DNA of 33,377 bases from Phycisphaerae bacterium (GTDB lineage Bacteria > Planctomycetota > Phycisphaerae > SM23-33): contig WRDM01000031.1 of assembly GCA_009783465.1 (NCBI GenBank), forward strand, positions 1 to 33,377, in the 5' to 3' direction. Of the stretch, positions 15,965 through 24,288 are shown one piece after another. Numbering within the stretch: position 1 is the stretch's first letter; each line of letters begins with the position of its first letter. A program made the position numbers and the translations under genes. The notes beneath the pieces are model-generated. The model was not told the origin of the DNA. It did not search any database and saw only the letters and a program-made list of their open reading frames with translations.

Positions 15965-16166
15965 ACCCGGCACGACTGGCCGCAGGGCGCACGTCACGTT
16001 TGTGGATGGATTCACCGCCCGACGTGGAACATGGGCAACGGGGGCGTCGAAAAAATGTGTTTATCGTACGGCTGTTTTGCGCTGTTGAACGCAAAACAGC
16101 CGTACGATAAACACATCACGCCTCGTTCCGCGCCTGAGGCAGCGCCTGCGGCCAGTCGTGCCGGGT
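15965..16166. repeat. nested family C inverted-repeat element
   Basis: Outer 22-base arms (15965-15986 and 16145-16166) are perfect inverted copies containing CACGACTGGCCGCAGG. Inner 27-base arms (16055-16081 and 16090-16116) are also perfect, running ATGTGTTTATCGTACGGC to TTTTGCG around an eight-base loop. ACTGGCCGCAGG is shared with the element at 10884-10989. The whole gap between acpS and the LysM gene is this element. Confidence 0.9.
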
Positions 16167-16206
16167 CTAGAGGCCGTGCGAAAACCGGGGAAATGATGTC
16201 GAACCG

Positions 16207-16590
16207 TTATCGCGGCGGCATCTTGATGACCTGGCCGATGCGGAGGAGATCCCAGTTGGTGATCTCGGGATTGACGGCCTTGATGTCCCTCACGCGCTCG
16301 TTTCCACCGAGTTGTTCTCGGGCGATTTTGTAGAGTGTGTCGCCCTTGCGAACCGTGTACGTTCCCGCGACGGCAGGGTTGTTGCGTTCGGCCGTGGGAC
16401 GGAGGGTGGCCGTCGCGGTGTTGTGGTCCTCGGGCGGCAGCGGGTACGGATCGTACGCGGGTTCCTCGGGCGGCAGCATGATATTGCCCGCCATGGTGTG
16501 GTCCTGCGTGGCCGGCTCGGTGGGCTTGTCGCAGCCCGTCAAAACCAGCATCATGCCGCACACGACAGCCAGAATCGCCAGTGATTTCAT
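16207..16590 (-). CDS. LysM-domain lipoprotein
   Basis: A 127-residue predicted lipoprotein. The signal peptide ends in a lipobox (LVLTGC, Cys20). A flexible Pro-rich linker (about 25-75) leads to one LysM domain at the C-terminus (YTVRKGDTLYKIAREQLGG, then VNPEITNWDLLRIGQVIKMP). LysM domains bind the glycan of peptidoglycan, so the protein likely tethers a membrane to the wall. AAGGAG lies nine bases before ATG 16590. It ends facing the acpS side, with a family C element between. Confidence 0.93.
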   Translation of the reverse strand: MKSLAILAVVCGMMLVLTGCDKPTEPATQDHTMAGNIMLPPEEPAYDPYPLPPEDHNTATATLRPTAERNNPAVAGTYTVRKGDTLYKIAREQLGGNERVRDIKAVNPEITNWDLLRIGQVIKMPPR

Positions 16591-16698
16591 GTGATCTACT
16601 CCTTACCATGGTTCCTGAGGCCGTTGCGTACCGTCCCAGCGGCCCAACGCCCCAGCGTGACGGCGGAAGTGTATCACGGGTGGGGGAGGAGTTCAAGG

Positions 16699-16796
16699 GA
16701 AAGTAACGAGTGACGAGTAATGAGCGACGAGGACTCCCACGTCTGAGTTGGAATCTCGAAGTCCTCACTACGCGTCACTCGTTACTCGTCACTTTC
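16699..16796. repeat. inverted repeat with ACGAGTG-type heptads
   Basis: Arms 16699-16733 and 16761-16796 are imperfect inverted copies built of seven-base units (ACGAGTG, ACGAGTA, ATGAGCG, ACGAGGA on the left, their complements on the right). The design resembles families A and B but with another heptad. It lies between the divergent LysM gene and the gene at 16849. Confidence 0.8.
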
Positions 16797-16848
16797 GCTG
16801 CCCCGTTTTTTCGCTGCAACGGCGGGGCAAATGGTTTACAGTGTCGGT

Positions 16849-18315
16849 ATGAGAACCTGCCTATTGCTTTTGGCGTGCGTGGCCGTGGCGGTGTCATCGG
16901 GTGCGCAGGAATCCAGGGAGACTGGTGCCGAGCCGCGTGGTGGCGTGGTGCCTGCCTTGACGGTCTCGCAGGCGACGGTTCCGGAAACCGTTGTGTTCAT
17001 TCATATGCGGGAGATGCTCGCGTCGCCGGAGAAGGCGATGAAACTTCGCGAGGAGTTGCGGAAGTGGCGGGGGTTCGCGCATGAGCGGCGTCGCAATGTG
17101 GACGGGGAGTGGGTCAAGCCCGCGGAGTTCGCGAGGAAGCGCGCGGTGGTCGCGAAATTTCTTGCCGAGGCCCAGGAGGAGTTGAAATCTCCCGGAAAAA
17201 CCGACGCGGAGAAAAACGCCGCCCAGGCCAAGGCCAACGCGAAGATTTTACAGGCCGCCCAGACGTGGCAGGATCCGCTGACGCGCACGTATTTGATGGG
17301 GCTGGCGAATCTTCGCGCGGGCAAGCCGGACCGGGCGTACGCGCAGTCGAAGGAGTGCGTCAAGTCGGCGCCGTTCATCGCGGCGTTTCAGCAGGTGCAC
17401 GGGGCCAGCCAGATGAAGGACCGCCCACTGGACGCGTCGGCGGCGTTGGCCAGCGCGGTGCGGCTGAAGGCCGATCGCGACGGGGTGTCGCTGCTTCGGC
17501 AGGCGATCGGCAAGGTGCCGGGCACGCAGATCAATTCGGCGGCGTTCAAACAGTGTCAGGAGACGCTCCGGGCAGCCGAGGCGGTCGCCGGTTCGGCGGC
17601 CAGGCCTGTGGCGGTGGATGTGACGAAGTTATCGCCGCCGTTGCCGGGCAAGGCGGCTGCGAGCACGGCGCTCGGTCGGTTGTTGCCGACGCCGGCGTTT
17701 GACCGCATGACGTTCCGGCAGGCCAGCGCGGTCGCGGTCACGCCCAACATGCTGCTGCTGGACGTCGCCCTGGCCGACGCGGCGGAGTTGTACGTCAAGC
17801 TGGGCACGGATCTGTACGCGCCGGCCCGGATTCGCCGCGTGACGCTGCCGGCCAAGGCCACGCCGCTGCCGCTGATGCTGGTGACGGTGGACGGGTACAC
17901 GTTCACGCCGGTGGCCTGCGACAAGTCAGTGACGTTCCAGGACGGCCAGCGTGTCAGCGGCGGCGGTCTCGGCGTGTTGCTGGAGATGGGGTCGGCCCCT
18001 CGCGGGATTCGCGGGCGGCTTGGCGTCGCGGCGGAGGGCGCGGTGACGTTCGGCGGCGAGTTGTTGCCGGGCGAGGCCGCGACGGCGCTGCTGACTTCGG
18101 AAGGCCAATTGGCCGGCATGCTGCTGGGACGGACCGACATCGCCGTCGAACACGGAGGCCCCGCGACGTTCGTGCCGCTGGCGGACCTGCTGCCGCTGCT
18201 GGATCAGGCCCGCAAATCCTCGGCAGCGCCCTCGTCCAAAGCCCCGCCGCCCAAGCCGGTGACGGGACAGACCTTCGTCGTCATCGGCGTGATGACGGAG
18301 AGGTTCGAGAACTAG
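16849..18315 (+). CDS. exported protein with a degenerate trypsin-like C-terminal region
   Basis: A 488-residue protein with a signal peptide (RTCLLLLACVAVAVSSGAQE). Residues 30-180 are helical with many charged residues (KAMKLREELRKWRGFAHERR), and residues 150-230 may form tetratricopeptide-like hairpins. The C-terminal half is beta-rich. GEAATALLTSEGQLAGMLLG, followed by FVPLADLLPLLDQ, resembles the end of trypsin-like/DegP domains, where GNSGGPL is expected, but the catalytic Ser motif is replaced by GEAATAL. I therefore suspect an inactive protease fold. ATG 16849 is chosen since the signal peptide starts there; 16831 is a possible alternative. It converges with the lipoprotein gene one base away. 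Confidence 0.75.
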   Translation: MRTCLLLLACVAVAVSSGAQESRETGAEPRGGVVPALTVSQATVPETVVFIHMREMLASPEKAMKLREELRKWRGFAHERRRNVDGEWVKPAEFARKRAVVAKFLAEAQEELKSPGKTDAEKNAAQAKANAKILQAAQTWQDPLTRTYLMGLANLRAGKPDRAYAQSKECVKSAPFIAAFQQVHGASQMKDRPLDASAALASAVRLKADRDGVSLLRQAIGKVPGTQINSAAFKQCQETLRAAEAVAGSAARPVAVDVTKLSPPLPGKAAASTALGRLLPTPAFDRMTFRQASAVAVTPNMLLLDVALADAAELYVKLGTDLYAPARIRRVTLPAKATPLPLMLVTVDGYTFTPVACDKSVTFQDGQRVSGGGLGVLLEMGSAPRGIRGRLGVAAEGAVTFGGELLPGEAATALLTSEGQLAGMLLGRTDIAVEHGGPATFVPLADLLPLLDQARKSSAAPSSKAPPPKPVTGQTFVVIGVMTERFEN

Positions 18316-18316
18316 G

Positions 18317-18910
18317 TCACGGCCTGGGATAGTGCCTGGCGATGACGTTGGCGATGGCTTCGGCGAGGCCTTCGACTTTTTTATCCACGCCGAGATTGAC
18401 GGTTTGCGTCGTTCGTCCGACGCAGTTGTAGACGCCGAGTATGTGGCCGGTGTCTTTGTCGACGAAGTAGACGCGGGCGATGACTTCTTCGAGCGGCCCC
18501 AGGGCGTTGTCGACGAGGGCGGCGGTTTCGTAGTGGAGAATCTGTCCGCGAATCAGCAACGTCTGTCCGCCCCGGCGGGAGCGGATGTGCCTTTCCGCCA
18601 GCGCCCGCTCGAGCGCGGGGCGCACATGCGTGGTGATGCCCCGCGGCAAGTGTCCGCCGAAATGGTTGGCGAAGACCTCGGTTTCGAACATCGTGTAGCG
18701 GGCCAGGGCGTGGTCGCGTTTGGCGTGACTGATGGGCGTAATGGGCACCGCGACGCCCTTGGGGCCCAGCGCCAGGCCAACCCCTTCGGAAATGGCCCGC
18801 CCCATGCATCCGCCGGCAAACAGCGGCGCCGCCAGCACGCACACGAGGAAACAAAAACGCCGAATCCACGCGGTGTTCTCAAGCCGTCGTCGTGACGGGG
18901 TTGTGCTCAT
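18317..18910 (-). CDS. predicted lipoprotein, DUF4410-like
   Basis: A 197-residue protein. A long N-terminal signal with two Arg clusters ends in FAGGC (Cys35), an acceptable lipobox. The mature part has alternating strands and helices: FETEVFANHFGGHLPRG, HVRPALERALAERHI, GQTLLIRGQILHYE, and EEVIARVYFVDKDTGHILGV, with C-terminal EGLAEAIANVIARHY. This pattern resembles DUF4410 lipoproteins, whose function is unknown. The open frame continues upstream through a repeat to 19867, but that part reads repeat DNA and the neighbour's antisense strand, so ATG 18910 is used. No clear Shine-Dalgarno is visible. Confidence 0.75.
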   Translation of the reverse strand: MSTTPSRRRLENTAWIRRFCFLVCVLAAPLFAGGCMGRAISEGVGLALGPKGVAVPITPISHAKRDHALARYTMFETEVFANHFGGHLPRGITTHVRPALERALAERHIRSRRGGQTLLIRGQILHYETAALVDNALGPLEEVIARVYFVDKDTGHILGVYNCVGRTTQTVNLGVDKKVEGLAEAIANVIARHYPRP

Positions 18911-18948
18911 GGGGCCATGGCATCGATGTCCCGTAGTTTTTCGCCAAT

Positions 18949-19053
18949 CGGCTGTAGGCTGTGGGCTGTAGGCTGTAGGCGCAACGGTTTTTGCGACATG
19001 ATTTTCGTAACGGCATGTCGCGCCTACAGCCCACAGCCTACAGCCTACAGCCG
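18949..19053. repeat. family B inverted-repeat element with CTGTAGG heptads
   Basis: Arms 18949-18982 and 19020-19053 (34 bases) consist of four heptads ending in GGCGC and differ at two positions. The variant heptad CTGTGGG is the second in the left arm and the third in the complemented right arm, so it is shifted by one unit. The loop has an inner GCGACATG/CATGTCGC hairpin and ATTTTCGTAACGG. Weak boundary relatives GGGGCCATGGCATCGAT and ATTCGATAAAATGGCCCTG flank it. Confidence 0.85.
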
Positions 19054-19101
19054 AAAAACAGGTGGCATTCGATAAAATGGCCCTGTGGGATGGGATGGTG
19101 C

Positions 19102-20970
19102 TCATGGTATCGCTTCTCGTGGCTTGTGGAGTTTGGGCAGGGCTTCGAGGTTTTCGAGATTGACGCGATAGAGCCGCCAGAATTTTCCCCATCGTCGACT
19201 GGTGACGGGGTCGAGGGCGGGGTATTTTTCGGCGGCGACGGTCGCGTCGAGGACGATGTAGAAATCGGTGATGTTGGCCAGATCGTGTTGCAGGGCGAGG
19301 TGTCCGAAGAAGACGGCCAGTTCGGTGTTGTCGGAGGCCCCGGCGAGGATGCGTTGCTGCTGGGCGTATCGTCGGACCCATTCGTCGAGCCGGCCTGGCG
19401 TGAGGTAGTAGAGGAATCGCATGTCTTCGGGCGCGGCGAGGATGGCGCGTCGGCTGTGGAGGCGGAATTCGACCTGGTCGGTCAGGAAGAGCGGCTGGCC
19501 GAAGGGCGGTGGCGGCTCGAGCGCGACGGCGACGGGGGGGGGGGCGTCGTTTTCGGCGGGTTCGGTGGTCGGCGCGGTCGTGGCGGTTCCTTTGGCTTCG
19601 AGAGTTTTCACGAGGTTGGCGAGGTCTTCGGCGTAGTCGTCGAACGCTTCGCCGCGCGCCCACAGGGCCATCGCACGCAACTCCTGGCGGCGTTGTTTCT
19701 GCTCCTCCAGGGCGGCGAATCGCGAGGGCTGAACCTGCTCCTTGATCACGTGGCTGGTCATCGCGTACAGGTGCCGCCTGGCCGAACTGAAATTGTCCGA
19801 CGGCATAATCCATGCCGCCCCCATCAACGCGAGCGTCCAGCCCAGCAGTCGGCGATGCGCCCGCCACAGCCGCGATAAATTCACCAATCCCTGCGCCAAC
19901 AGCACGTACAGCGGCAGCATCACCAACGCCGACGCCCGCAGGAAATCCACCACCGGCGGATACTCGCCCCGCACGTGCCCGACGACCTGGCTAAGCCCCT
20001 GAAACCCCAACGCCACCACCACGCACGAAACGATCATGGATAACCAGAACCGCCCGTCCCGCACGCGGAAACGTTCCAGTTGCAGCAGCACCATCGCCGC
20101 GATCACGCTCAACGCCAGCACACGAACGAGAAAATCCCATCGGAGCATGCTCTTGAACAGGGCCGGATAAAACAGCGCCAGGTCGCTGACCTGGAACGCC
20201 TGCGCGATGGCGTCGGGGGAGGCTGCCGCCGCCGTGTCCCCGCCCAGCAGGTGCCGCACGCCGAAGTAGTACAACGCGTACGGCACGGCGGCCGTCAGGC
20301 TCGTGACCGCGCACGCCGCCGCCACAGGCCACGCCGACGCGGCGAACCGCTGACGGGCCAGGTACGTCATCAGCAGGATCAGCGTGAGATTCATCGCCGT
20401 CACGAGATGCAGGTTGCCCATGAGTCCGATGAACGCGAAGACCAGCACGATCTGCCAGCGTTTTTCGTAGTGCAGATACGCCAGCACGATCAGCGGCGTC
20501 GTGGCGTGGAAGATCGTCGGCGGGGTGATGGTCTTCAAAGGCCCGACGCCCCAGATCGCGCCCCCGAGCATCGTCGTGACCGTCATCGCCATCACCGCGA
20601 CGAACGCGGACATCTTCCAACTGAGCGTCTGGCGGTACAGCAGCGCGTACATGCCGCACAAAAACAGCAGGGCGGTCATGCCCGCCAGAATGCGAAACGG
20701 CAGCGTGGGGTCGGCGAACCCCGTCGGGATCAGCGAGGCGTTCATCACGGACTGGAACATCGGCGTGTGAAACAGCCACAGCCGGCTGCCGCCGAACACG
20801 CCGTCGCCGGCGAAGAGATTGTGGTCCTGGGCCTTCAAGGCCGCGCAGGCGATGTTGATCTGGACTTCGCTCAGGCTGGTGTCCAGGGCGGCCTGATACG
20901 CCACCGCTCCGGCAATGACGACAAAGATCATGCCGGCCAACGCATGCCGAGCTGGGGGTACAGGCCTCAT
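19102..20970 (-). CDS. large multi-pass membrane protein of unknown function
   Basis: A 622-residue protein. The N-terminal two thirds (to about residue 400) contain roughly ten hydrophobic helices, for example HALAGMIFVVIAGAVAYQAA, ILAGMTALLFLCGMYALL and IVLVFAFIGLMGNLHLVTAM. A soluble C-terminal part of about 220 residues follows, beginning near NFSSARRHLYAMTSHV. The topology, with an early acidic loop (residues 30-60), is reminiscent of membrane glycosyltransferases of the GT-C fold, but I see no decisive motif. A run of eleven C at coding positions for DAPPPVA (about residues 475-479) could cause frameshift by slippage; it is in frame here. A 15-base palindrome directly precedes the start codon. 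Confidence 0.8.
   Translation of the reverse strand: MRPVPPARHALAGMIFVVIAGAVAYQAALDTSLSEVQINIACAALKAQDHNLFAGDGVFGGSRLWLFHTPMFQSVMNASLIPTGFADPTLPFRILAGMTALLFLCGMYALLYRQTLSWKMSAFVAVMAMTVTTMLGGAIWGVGPLKTITPPTIFHATTPLIVLAYLHYEKRWQIVLVFAFIGLMGNLHLVTAMNLTLILLMTYLARQRFAASAWPVAAACAVTSLTAAVPYALYYFGVRHLLGGDTAAAASPDAIAQAFQVSDLALFYPALFKSMLRWDFLVRVLALSVIAAMVLLQLERFRVRDGRFWLSMIVSCVVVALGFQGLSQVVGHVRGEYPPVVDFLRASALVMLPLYVLLAQGLVNLSRLWRAHRRLLGWTLALMGAAWIMPSDNFSSARRHLYAMTSHVIKEQVQPSRFAALEEQKQRRQELRAMALWARGEAFDDYAEDLANLVKTLEAKGTATTAPTTEPAENDAPPPVAVALEPPPPFGQPLFLTDQVEFRLHSRRAILAAPEDMRFLYYLTPGRLDEWVRRYAQQQRILAGASDNTELAVFFGHLALQHDLANITDFYIVLDATVAAEKYPALDPVTSRRWGKFWRLYRVNLENLEALPKLHKPREAIP
19534..19544. repeat. G11 (coding-strand C11) homopolymer tract
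   Basis: Eleven consecutive G on the plus strand lie inside the membrane protein gene, coding for APPP on the minus strand. A change of one base would replace roughly the last 145 residues. Tracts of this length are typical of slipped-strand variation in other bacteria. Confidence 0.9.
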
Positions 20971-20971
20971 G

Positions 20972-20986
20972 GGTTTACCGTAAACC
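20972..20986. promoter_or_regulatory. operator-like palindrome before the membrane protein gene
   Basis: GGTTTAC and GTAAACC are perfect inverted arms around a single base, ending one base before the start codon at 20970. The place could block the ribosome binding site in RNA or bind a dimeric regulator in DNA. No promoter motif was identified. Confidence 0.35.
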
Positions 20987-21024
20987 GCCCAGTATACCCA
21001 CGGCGTCAGGTTGGAGGAAAGCGT

Positions 21025-21237
21025 TTATCGCGAACGGACGTCTTCGTAGTCGTCCCGCGCGCCGGGGCGATCGTAAGGCCCGCCTCGGCCGCCGTAGAAA
21101 TGGTCCACGTCGCCTTGGTACTGATTGGCATGGCGCTCGTACCGCCAGGGCGAACCCTGTGTCTCACTGACGGCGCACCCACCACACAACACCCCGCCCG
21201 CCGCAAGCATCATCATGAAAACAAAAAAACGCACCAT
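21025..21237 (-). CDS. small lipoprotein of unknown function
   Basis: A 70-residue protein. The signal peptide (VRFFVFMMMLAAGGVLCGGC) ends at a lipobox-like Cys21. The short mature part is polar and rich in Tyr, Asp, Gly and Arg (YQGDVDHFYGGRGGPYDR), with no fold evident. AAGGGGG lies seven bases before ATG 21237. It starts upstream of, and in the same direction as, the large membrane protein gene, 54 bases away, so the two may form one transcript. Confidence 0.65.
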   Translation of the reverse strand: MVRFFVFMMMLAAGGVLCGGCAVSETQGSPWRYERHANQYQGDVDHFYGGRGGPYDRPGARDDYEDVRSR

Positions 21238-21286
21238 CGCCCGCCCCCTTTTGAACCCCGATTCATTTTAGGCTGTTGGGCTGCTA

Positions 21287-21469
21287 GGCAATCGCATGTA
21301 CACGTGACGCGGGCATCTTGCCCGCGTGTCTCGCGGGCGCGAGCGCCCGCGTCCGGCGGTGAAATATCTTGCTTTTCGCATGACGTCACCCGTGTGGAAC
21401 GGTCCGCGAGGGCAAGATGCCCTCGCCACACGCGGGCGAGACGCCCGCGTCACGTACCATGCGATTGCC
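21287..21469. repeat. composite element: family B boundary around GGGCATCTTGCCC-type palindromes
   Basis: Outer arms 21287-21314 and 21443-21469 are inverted copies running GGCAATCGCATG to GTGACGCGGGC with one small indel. Inside are four short palindromes: GCGGGCATCTTGCCCGC (21310-21326), CGCGGGCGCGAGCGCCCGCG (about 21332-21351), GCGAGGGCAAGATGCCCTCGC (21407-21427) and GCGGGCGAGACGCCCGC (about 21432-21448). GGCTGTTGGGCTGCTAGG precedes the left arm. It occupies most of the 309-base gap 21238-21546, which has no gene. Confidence 0.85.
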
Positions 21470-21546
21470 CTGAGCCTTTTTCTTTCCGCCTTGCCTGCCA
21501 GGCGGCGTTCGCGTAGGCTTTGATGTGCGTTTGTCAAGGAGCCTCG

Positions 21547-22065
21547 ATGCCGAAGTCGCGACAACTCGATGCCCGTCCTCGCCGTGTTGTGCGGCGACTC
21601 AATGCCGCCATGTGGGCGATGACGCTGTTTTTTTTGGTCGGGTACGGATTGACGTATCTGCTCCGCAGCCCGGCGGTGTCGCTGCCGCTGGCGGCGGTCG
21701 GGGCCATGTGGATCGGGTCGCGAATCGGCAAACCGATGCGGGCGGCCGCCGCGGGCATGGGCCTCGGGGCCATCGCCGGAATTGGCGTCGCCATCGCCAT
21801 GCTCTCGTTCTACAGGCCGCCACACATGCTGATGCCCCTCGACATCGCCGCCGTCACCGCGGCGGGCATGATAACCCAGCCGATGATGGCCGCCGTCGCG
21901 CCGGCGGTGATCGCCCTGTCCGCGGCGACCATGACGGCCCCGATGCAGCAGGAACTCATCCTCCAGCACATGCTGGCGGCGGCAGGATTCTGCGGCCTGG
22001 CCGCCTGTCTGTTTGGCCTGGCCGCCCAACGCCGAAAACAACGCATCGAACGGCAGTGGCGGTAA
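21547..22065 (+). CDS. membrane protein of unknown function
   Basis: A 172-residue protein with a basic N-terminus (PKSRQLDARPRRVVRRL) and about five hydrophobic segments (MWAMTLFFLVGYGLTYLL, LPLAAVGAMWIG, AGMGLGAIAGIGVAIAML, AAVTAAGMITQPMMAAVAPA, HMLAAAGFCGLAACLFGLAA). The small-residue, Met-rich helices show no recognised family. AAGGAG at 21535-21540 sets ATG 21547. The gene stands alone between two repeat elements. Confidence 0.75.
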   Translation: MPKSRQLDARPRRVVRRLNAAMWAMTLFFLVGYGLTYLLRSPAVSLPLAAVGAMWIGSRIGKPMRAAAAGMGLGAIAGIGVAIAMLSFYRPPHMLMPLDIAAVTAAGMITQPMMAAVAPAVIALSAATMTAPMQQELILQHMLAAAGFCGLAACLFGLAAQRRKQRIERQWR

Positions 22066-22095
22066 GCCGGCTTGCGTGTGCTTAACGGGGAAAGG

Positions 22096-22343
22096 GGACC
22101 GCGGGTTCGAGGGAGGCAGAGCCACTAACCACCAGGGCTTGCGAGACGCCATGGTAAAACCGCACCTCGCGCTGGCGAGAGGGGGCTCACGGCTTCGCAG
22201 ACTCGAAGAATCATCCGCTCGCCGTCGATTTTTGTGTCTGCGAAGCACAGAGATCACTCTCTCGAACAGGATGTTCGTATTGATCGTCAGGCACGCGAAA
22301 ACCCTGGTGGCTAGTGGCTCTGCCCCCTTCGAACCACCGGTCC
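22096..22343. repeat. family A nested inverted-repeat element
   Basis: Outer 42-base arms (22096-22137 and 22302-22343) match at 37 positions: GGACCG, GGTTCGAGGGAGGCAGAGCC and CACTAACCACCAGGG on the left. The inner part has CACCTCGCGCTGGCGAGAG, GGCTTCGCAGACTCGAAG and, on the right, GTGTCTGCGAAGC and GATCACTCTCTCGAAC. The element is homologous to 4073-4297 in reverse orientation. The 364-base gap 22066-22429 has no gene. Confidence 0.88.
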
Positions 22344-22429
22344 GATTTCACCGTCGAGCTTCGCAAACGCTGGCTTTTTCGCCCACGTCGCTGTTTAATG
22401 ATTCCCAATCCATTCGAAAGGAACATGGC

Positions 22430-23467
22430 ATGACGAAGGAAGGCAATGTCCGAATCGGGTTTGTCGGGTGTGGGACGCATTCGACGCACAATCTGTATCC
22501 GATGCTCAAATACGCCGCGTGCGAACTGGTGGCCACGTGCGACCGCGACGAGTCGCTCGCCCAGCGCAACGCCGCCGTGTACGGCGCCAAGGCTGCCTAC
22601 ACCGACTACCGCCGCATGATGGATCAGGAGACACTCGACGCGGTGATGGTCTGCGGGCCTTTCGATCTGCACTACGCCGCCGGGTGCGAGGCGATGTCCC
22701 GAGGCCTGCCTGTGTGGGTGGAAAAACCACCCGCGCCCGACCTGGCCTCCACGCTGAAAATGGTCGAAATCGCCAATAAAAACAAGACGTTTTTTATGAT
22801 CGGTTTCATGAAGCGGTTCGCCCTGACCTATCGCAAGGTGTGGGAGTTCGCGCAGAACGGGCGGGCGAAACTTTCGTCGGGCCTGTTCCGCTATACGCAC
22901 TGGGCGGGCATGGATCTCCACATCACGATGATGGCGATGGCGGTGCATCCGGTCGACCTGGCCATGTCGTACTTCGGCGTGCCCAGCGAGGTCACCAGCT
23001 TCGTCTACGACGCCGCACCCAAGACGCCCTGCGTGAATCTGACACTGCGATTCCCCGACGGCCGATGGGCGACGATCCTGCTGGGCTGCCACGGACCGCG
23101 CATCCAGGAGCACGTCGAACTGTACGGCCAGATGGACGGCAAGGACGGCTACTTCGCCATCGACAACGTGCTGAACATGGAGCTTCACACCGCGGGCCAG
23201 GGCGGCGTGGACATCGTCGCGCCGACCTTCGCGCAAATCGCGCCCACGTTCGACATGGACGACATCAAAGTGTGGAGACCTGACCTGGGCATCCCGAACA
23301 TGGCCCAGTGCAGCACGTTCGCGGGCGGATACGCGGGCGAGATCCGCGAATTCGTCAACGCGATCCGCGAAGGCCGACGCGCCACACCCTCCAACGAAGA
23401 CGTCATTCCCGTCATGAAAGTCGTCGATGCCGTGCTGAAAAAACCGAATGGGAGGACCGTTCTATGA
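22430..23467 (+). CDS. Gfo/Idh/MocA-family NAD(P)-dependent sugar dehydrogenase
   Basis: A 345-residue oxidoreductase. The N-terminal Rossmann domain has VRIGFVGCGTHSTHNLYP, the acidic end of strand two (ATCDRD) and the family EKP motif (VWVEKPPAPDLASTL, Lys near residue 103). The C-terminal domain carries the substrate-site region GLFRYTHWAGMDLHITMMAM, followed by HPVDLAMSYFG. Such enzymes oxidise or reduce sugars, inositols or their derivatives; the substrate cannot be read from sequence. AAAGGA at 22417-22422 sets ATG 22430; the frame is open for 139 codons upstream but reads the family A repeat. The stop codon overlaps the start codon of the isomerase, which suggests one sugar pathway. 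Confidence 0.93.
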   Translation: MTKEGNVRIGFVGCGTHSTHNLYPMLKYAACELVATCDRDESLAQRNAAVYGAKAAYTDYRRMMDQETLDAVMVCGPFDLHYAAGCEAMSRGLPVWVEKPPAPDLASTLKMVEIANKNKTFFMIGFMKRFALTYRKVWEFAQNGRAKLSSGLFRYTHWAGMDLHITMMAMAVHPVDLAMSYFGVPSEVTSFVYDAAPKTPCVNLTLRFPDGRWATILLGCHGPRIQEHVELYGQMDGKDGYFAIDNVLNMELHTAGQGGVDIVAPTFAQIAPTFDMDDIKVWRPDLGIPNMAQCSTFAGGYAGEIREFVNAIREGRRATPSNEDVIPVMKVVDAVLKKPNGRTVL

Positions 23468-24255
23468 AACTCGCCATCAACACCGTGTGCCTGCATCATC
23501 ACTCCCTTGACGACGCGCTGAACGTTTGTGCGGGCGCGGGGTTCACGAACATTGAACTGTTGGCCGTGCAGGGCTGGAAGCACGTGGAGGCGGGGAAAAT
23601 TTCCGCTTGGGAGTTGCTGGACAAGGCCGCCGCGTTGGGCCTGCGGTACAGCGGCGTGCATGCCGGCGGGATCGGGGCCGCCGACGAGGCGCAGGAACGC
23701 AACGCGATCGCGTACATCGAGACCGCGCTGACGCTGGCGAAGGAGTTGTCGGCCGATCACATCGTCTTTAGCGGTTTCGGCTGGCCCGAGGGATTGACGC
23801 CCGCGCGGCGCGAGGCGATTTGCCGCCAGATCGGCCGGGCGCTCAAGGGCCTGCTGCCGAAACTGGAGGCCGCCAATATTCCCGTCGCGCTGGAGAATCA
23901 TTATCACTGCCAGATCGAAACGGTGCAGGATTACCTGTGGGCGTTCGAGGAGGCCGGCGATTCGCCGCTGCTGGGCGTGACGCTGGACACTGGGCATTTC
24001 ACGTCGAGCGGGGTGGACCTCCTCCAGGCCGCCCGCACGCTGGGGCCGAGGACGGTTAACGTCCACATCAAGGACCACGTCGCCACACAGTCGGTCGCCC
24101 TGGGCACCGGCAACACCGACAACGCCGCCCTGGTCGGCGAACTGGCGAAGATCGGCTACAAGGGCTATCTGACCTGCGAACTCGAAGTCGCCGACTACGA
24201 AAACATCGTCCGCCACGTGAATGACGCCAAACCGTACATGGAAAAACTGACGTAA
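23464..24255 (+). CDS. xylose isomerase-like TIM-barrel sugar isomerase/epimerase
   Basis: A 263-residue protein of the AP-endonuclease 2-like TIM-barrel family. Metal-site segments can be seen at the expected strands: GFTNIELLAVQGW, IPVALENHYH (Glu), LGVTLDTGHF (Asp, His), TVNVHIKDHV (His) and YLTCELEVADY (Glu). Members act as isomerases, epimerases or dehydratases on sugars or inositol derivatives, using one or two divalent metals. GGAGG lies ten bases before ATG 23464, which overlaps the stop codon of the dehydrogenase gene (ATGA), so they are co-translated. The likely job is isomerising the keto product of the dehydrogenase or preparing its substrate. Confidence 0.93.
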   Translation: MKLAINTVCLHHHSLDDALNVCAGAGFTNIELLAVQGWKHVEAGKISAWELLDKAAALGLRYSGVHAGGIGAADEAQERNAIAYIETALTLAKELSADHIVFSGFGWPEGLTPARREAICRQIGRALKGLLPKLEAANIPVALENHYHCQIETVQDYLWAFEEAGDSPLLGVTLDTGHFTSSGVDLLQAARTLGPRTVNVHIKDHVATQSVALGTGNTDNAALVGELAKIGYKGYLTCELEVADYENIVRHVNDAKPYMEKLT

Positions 24256-24288
24256 AAGAGCCAGAGCCCTGTCGACCAGTCATTTTGA

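Noticed and set aside
18911-19867. Upstream extension of the DUF4410-like lipoprotein frame
   Set aside because: It reads a family B repeat and the antisense strand of the membrane protein gene; the signal peptide and lipobox define a start at 18910.
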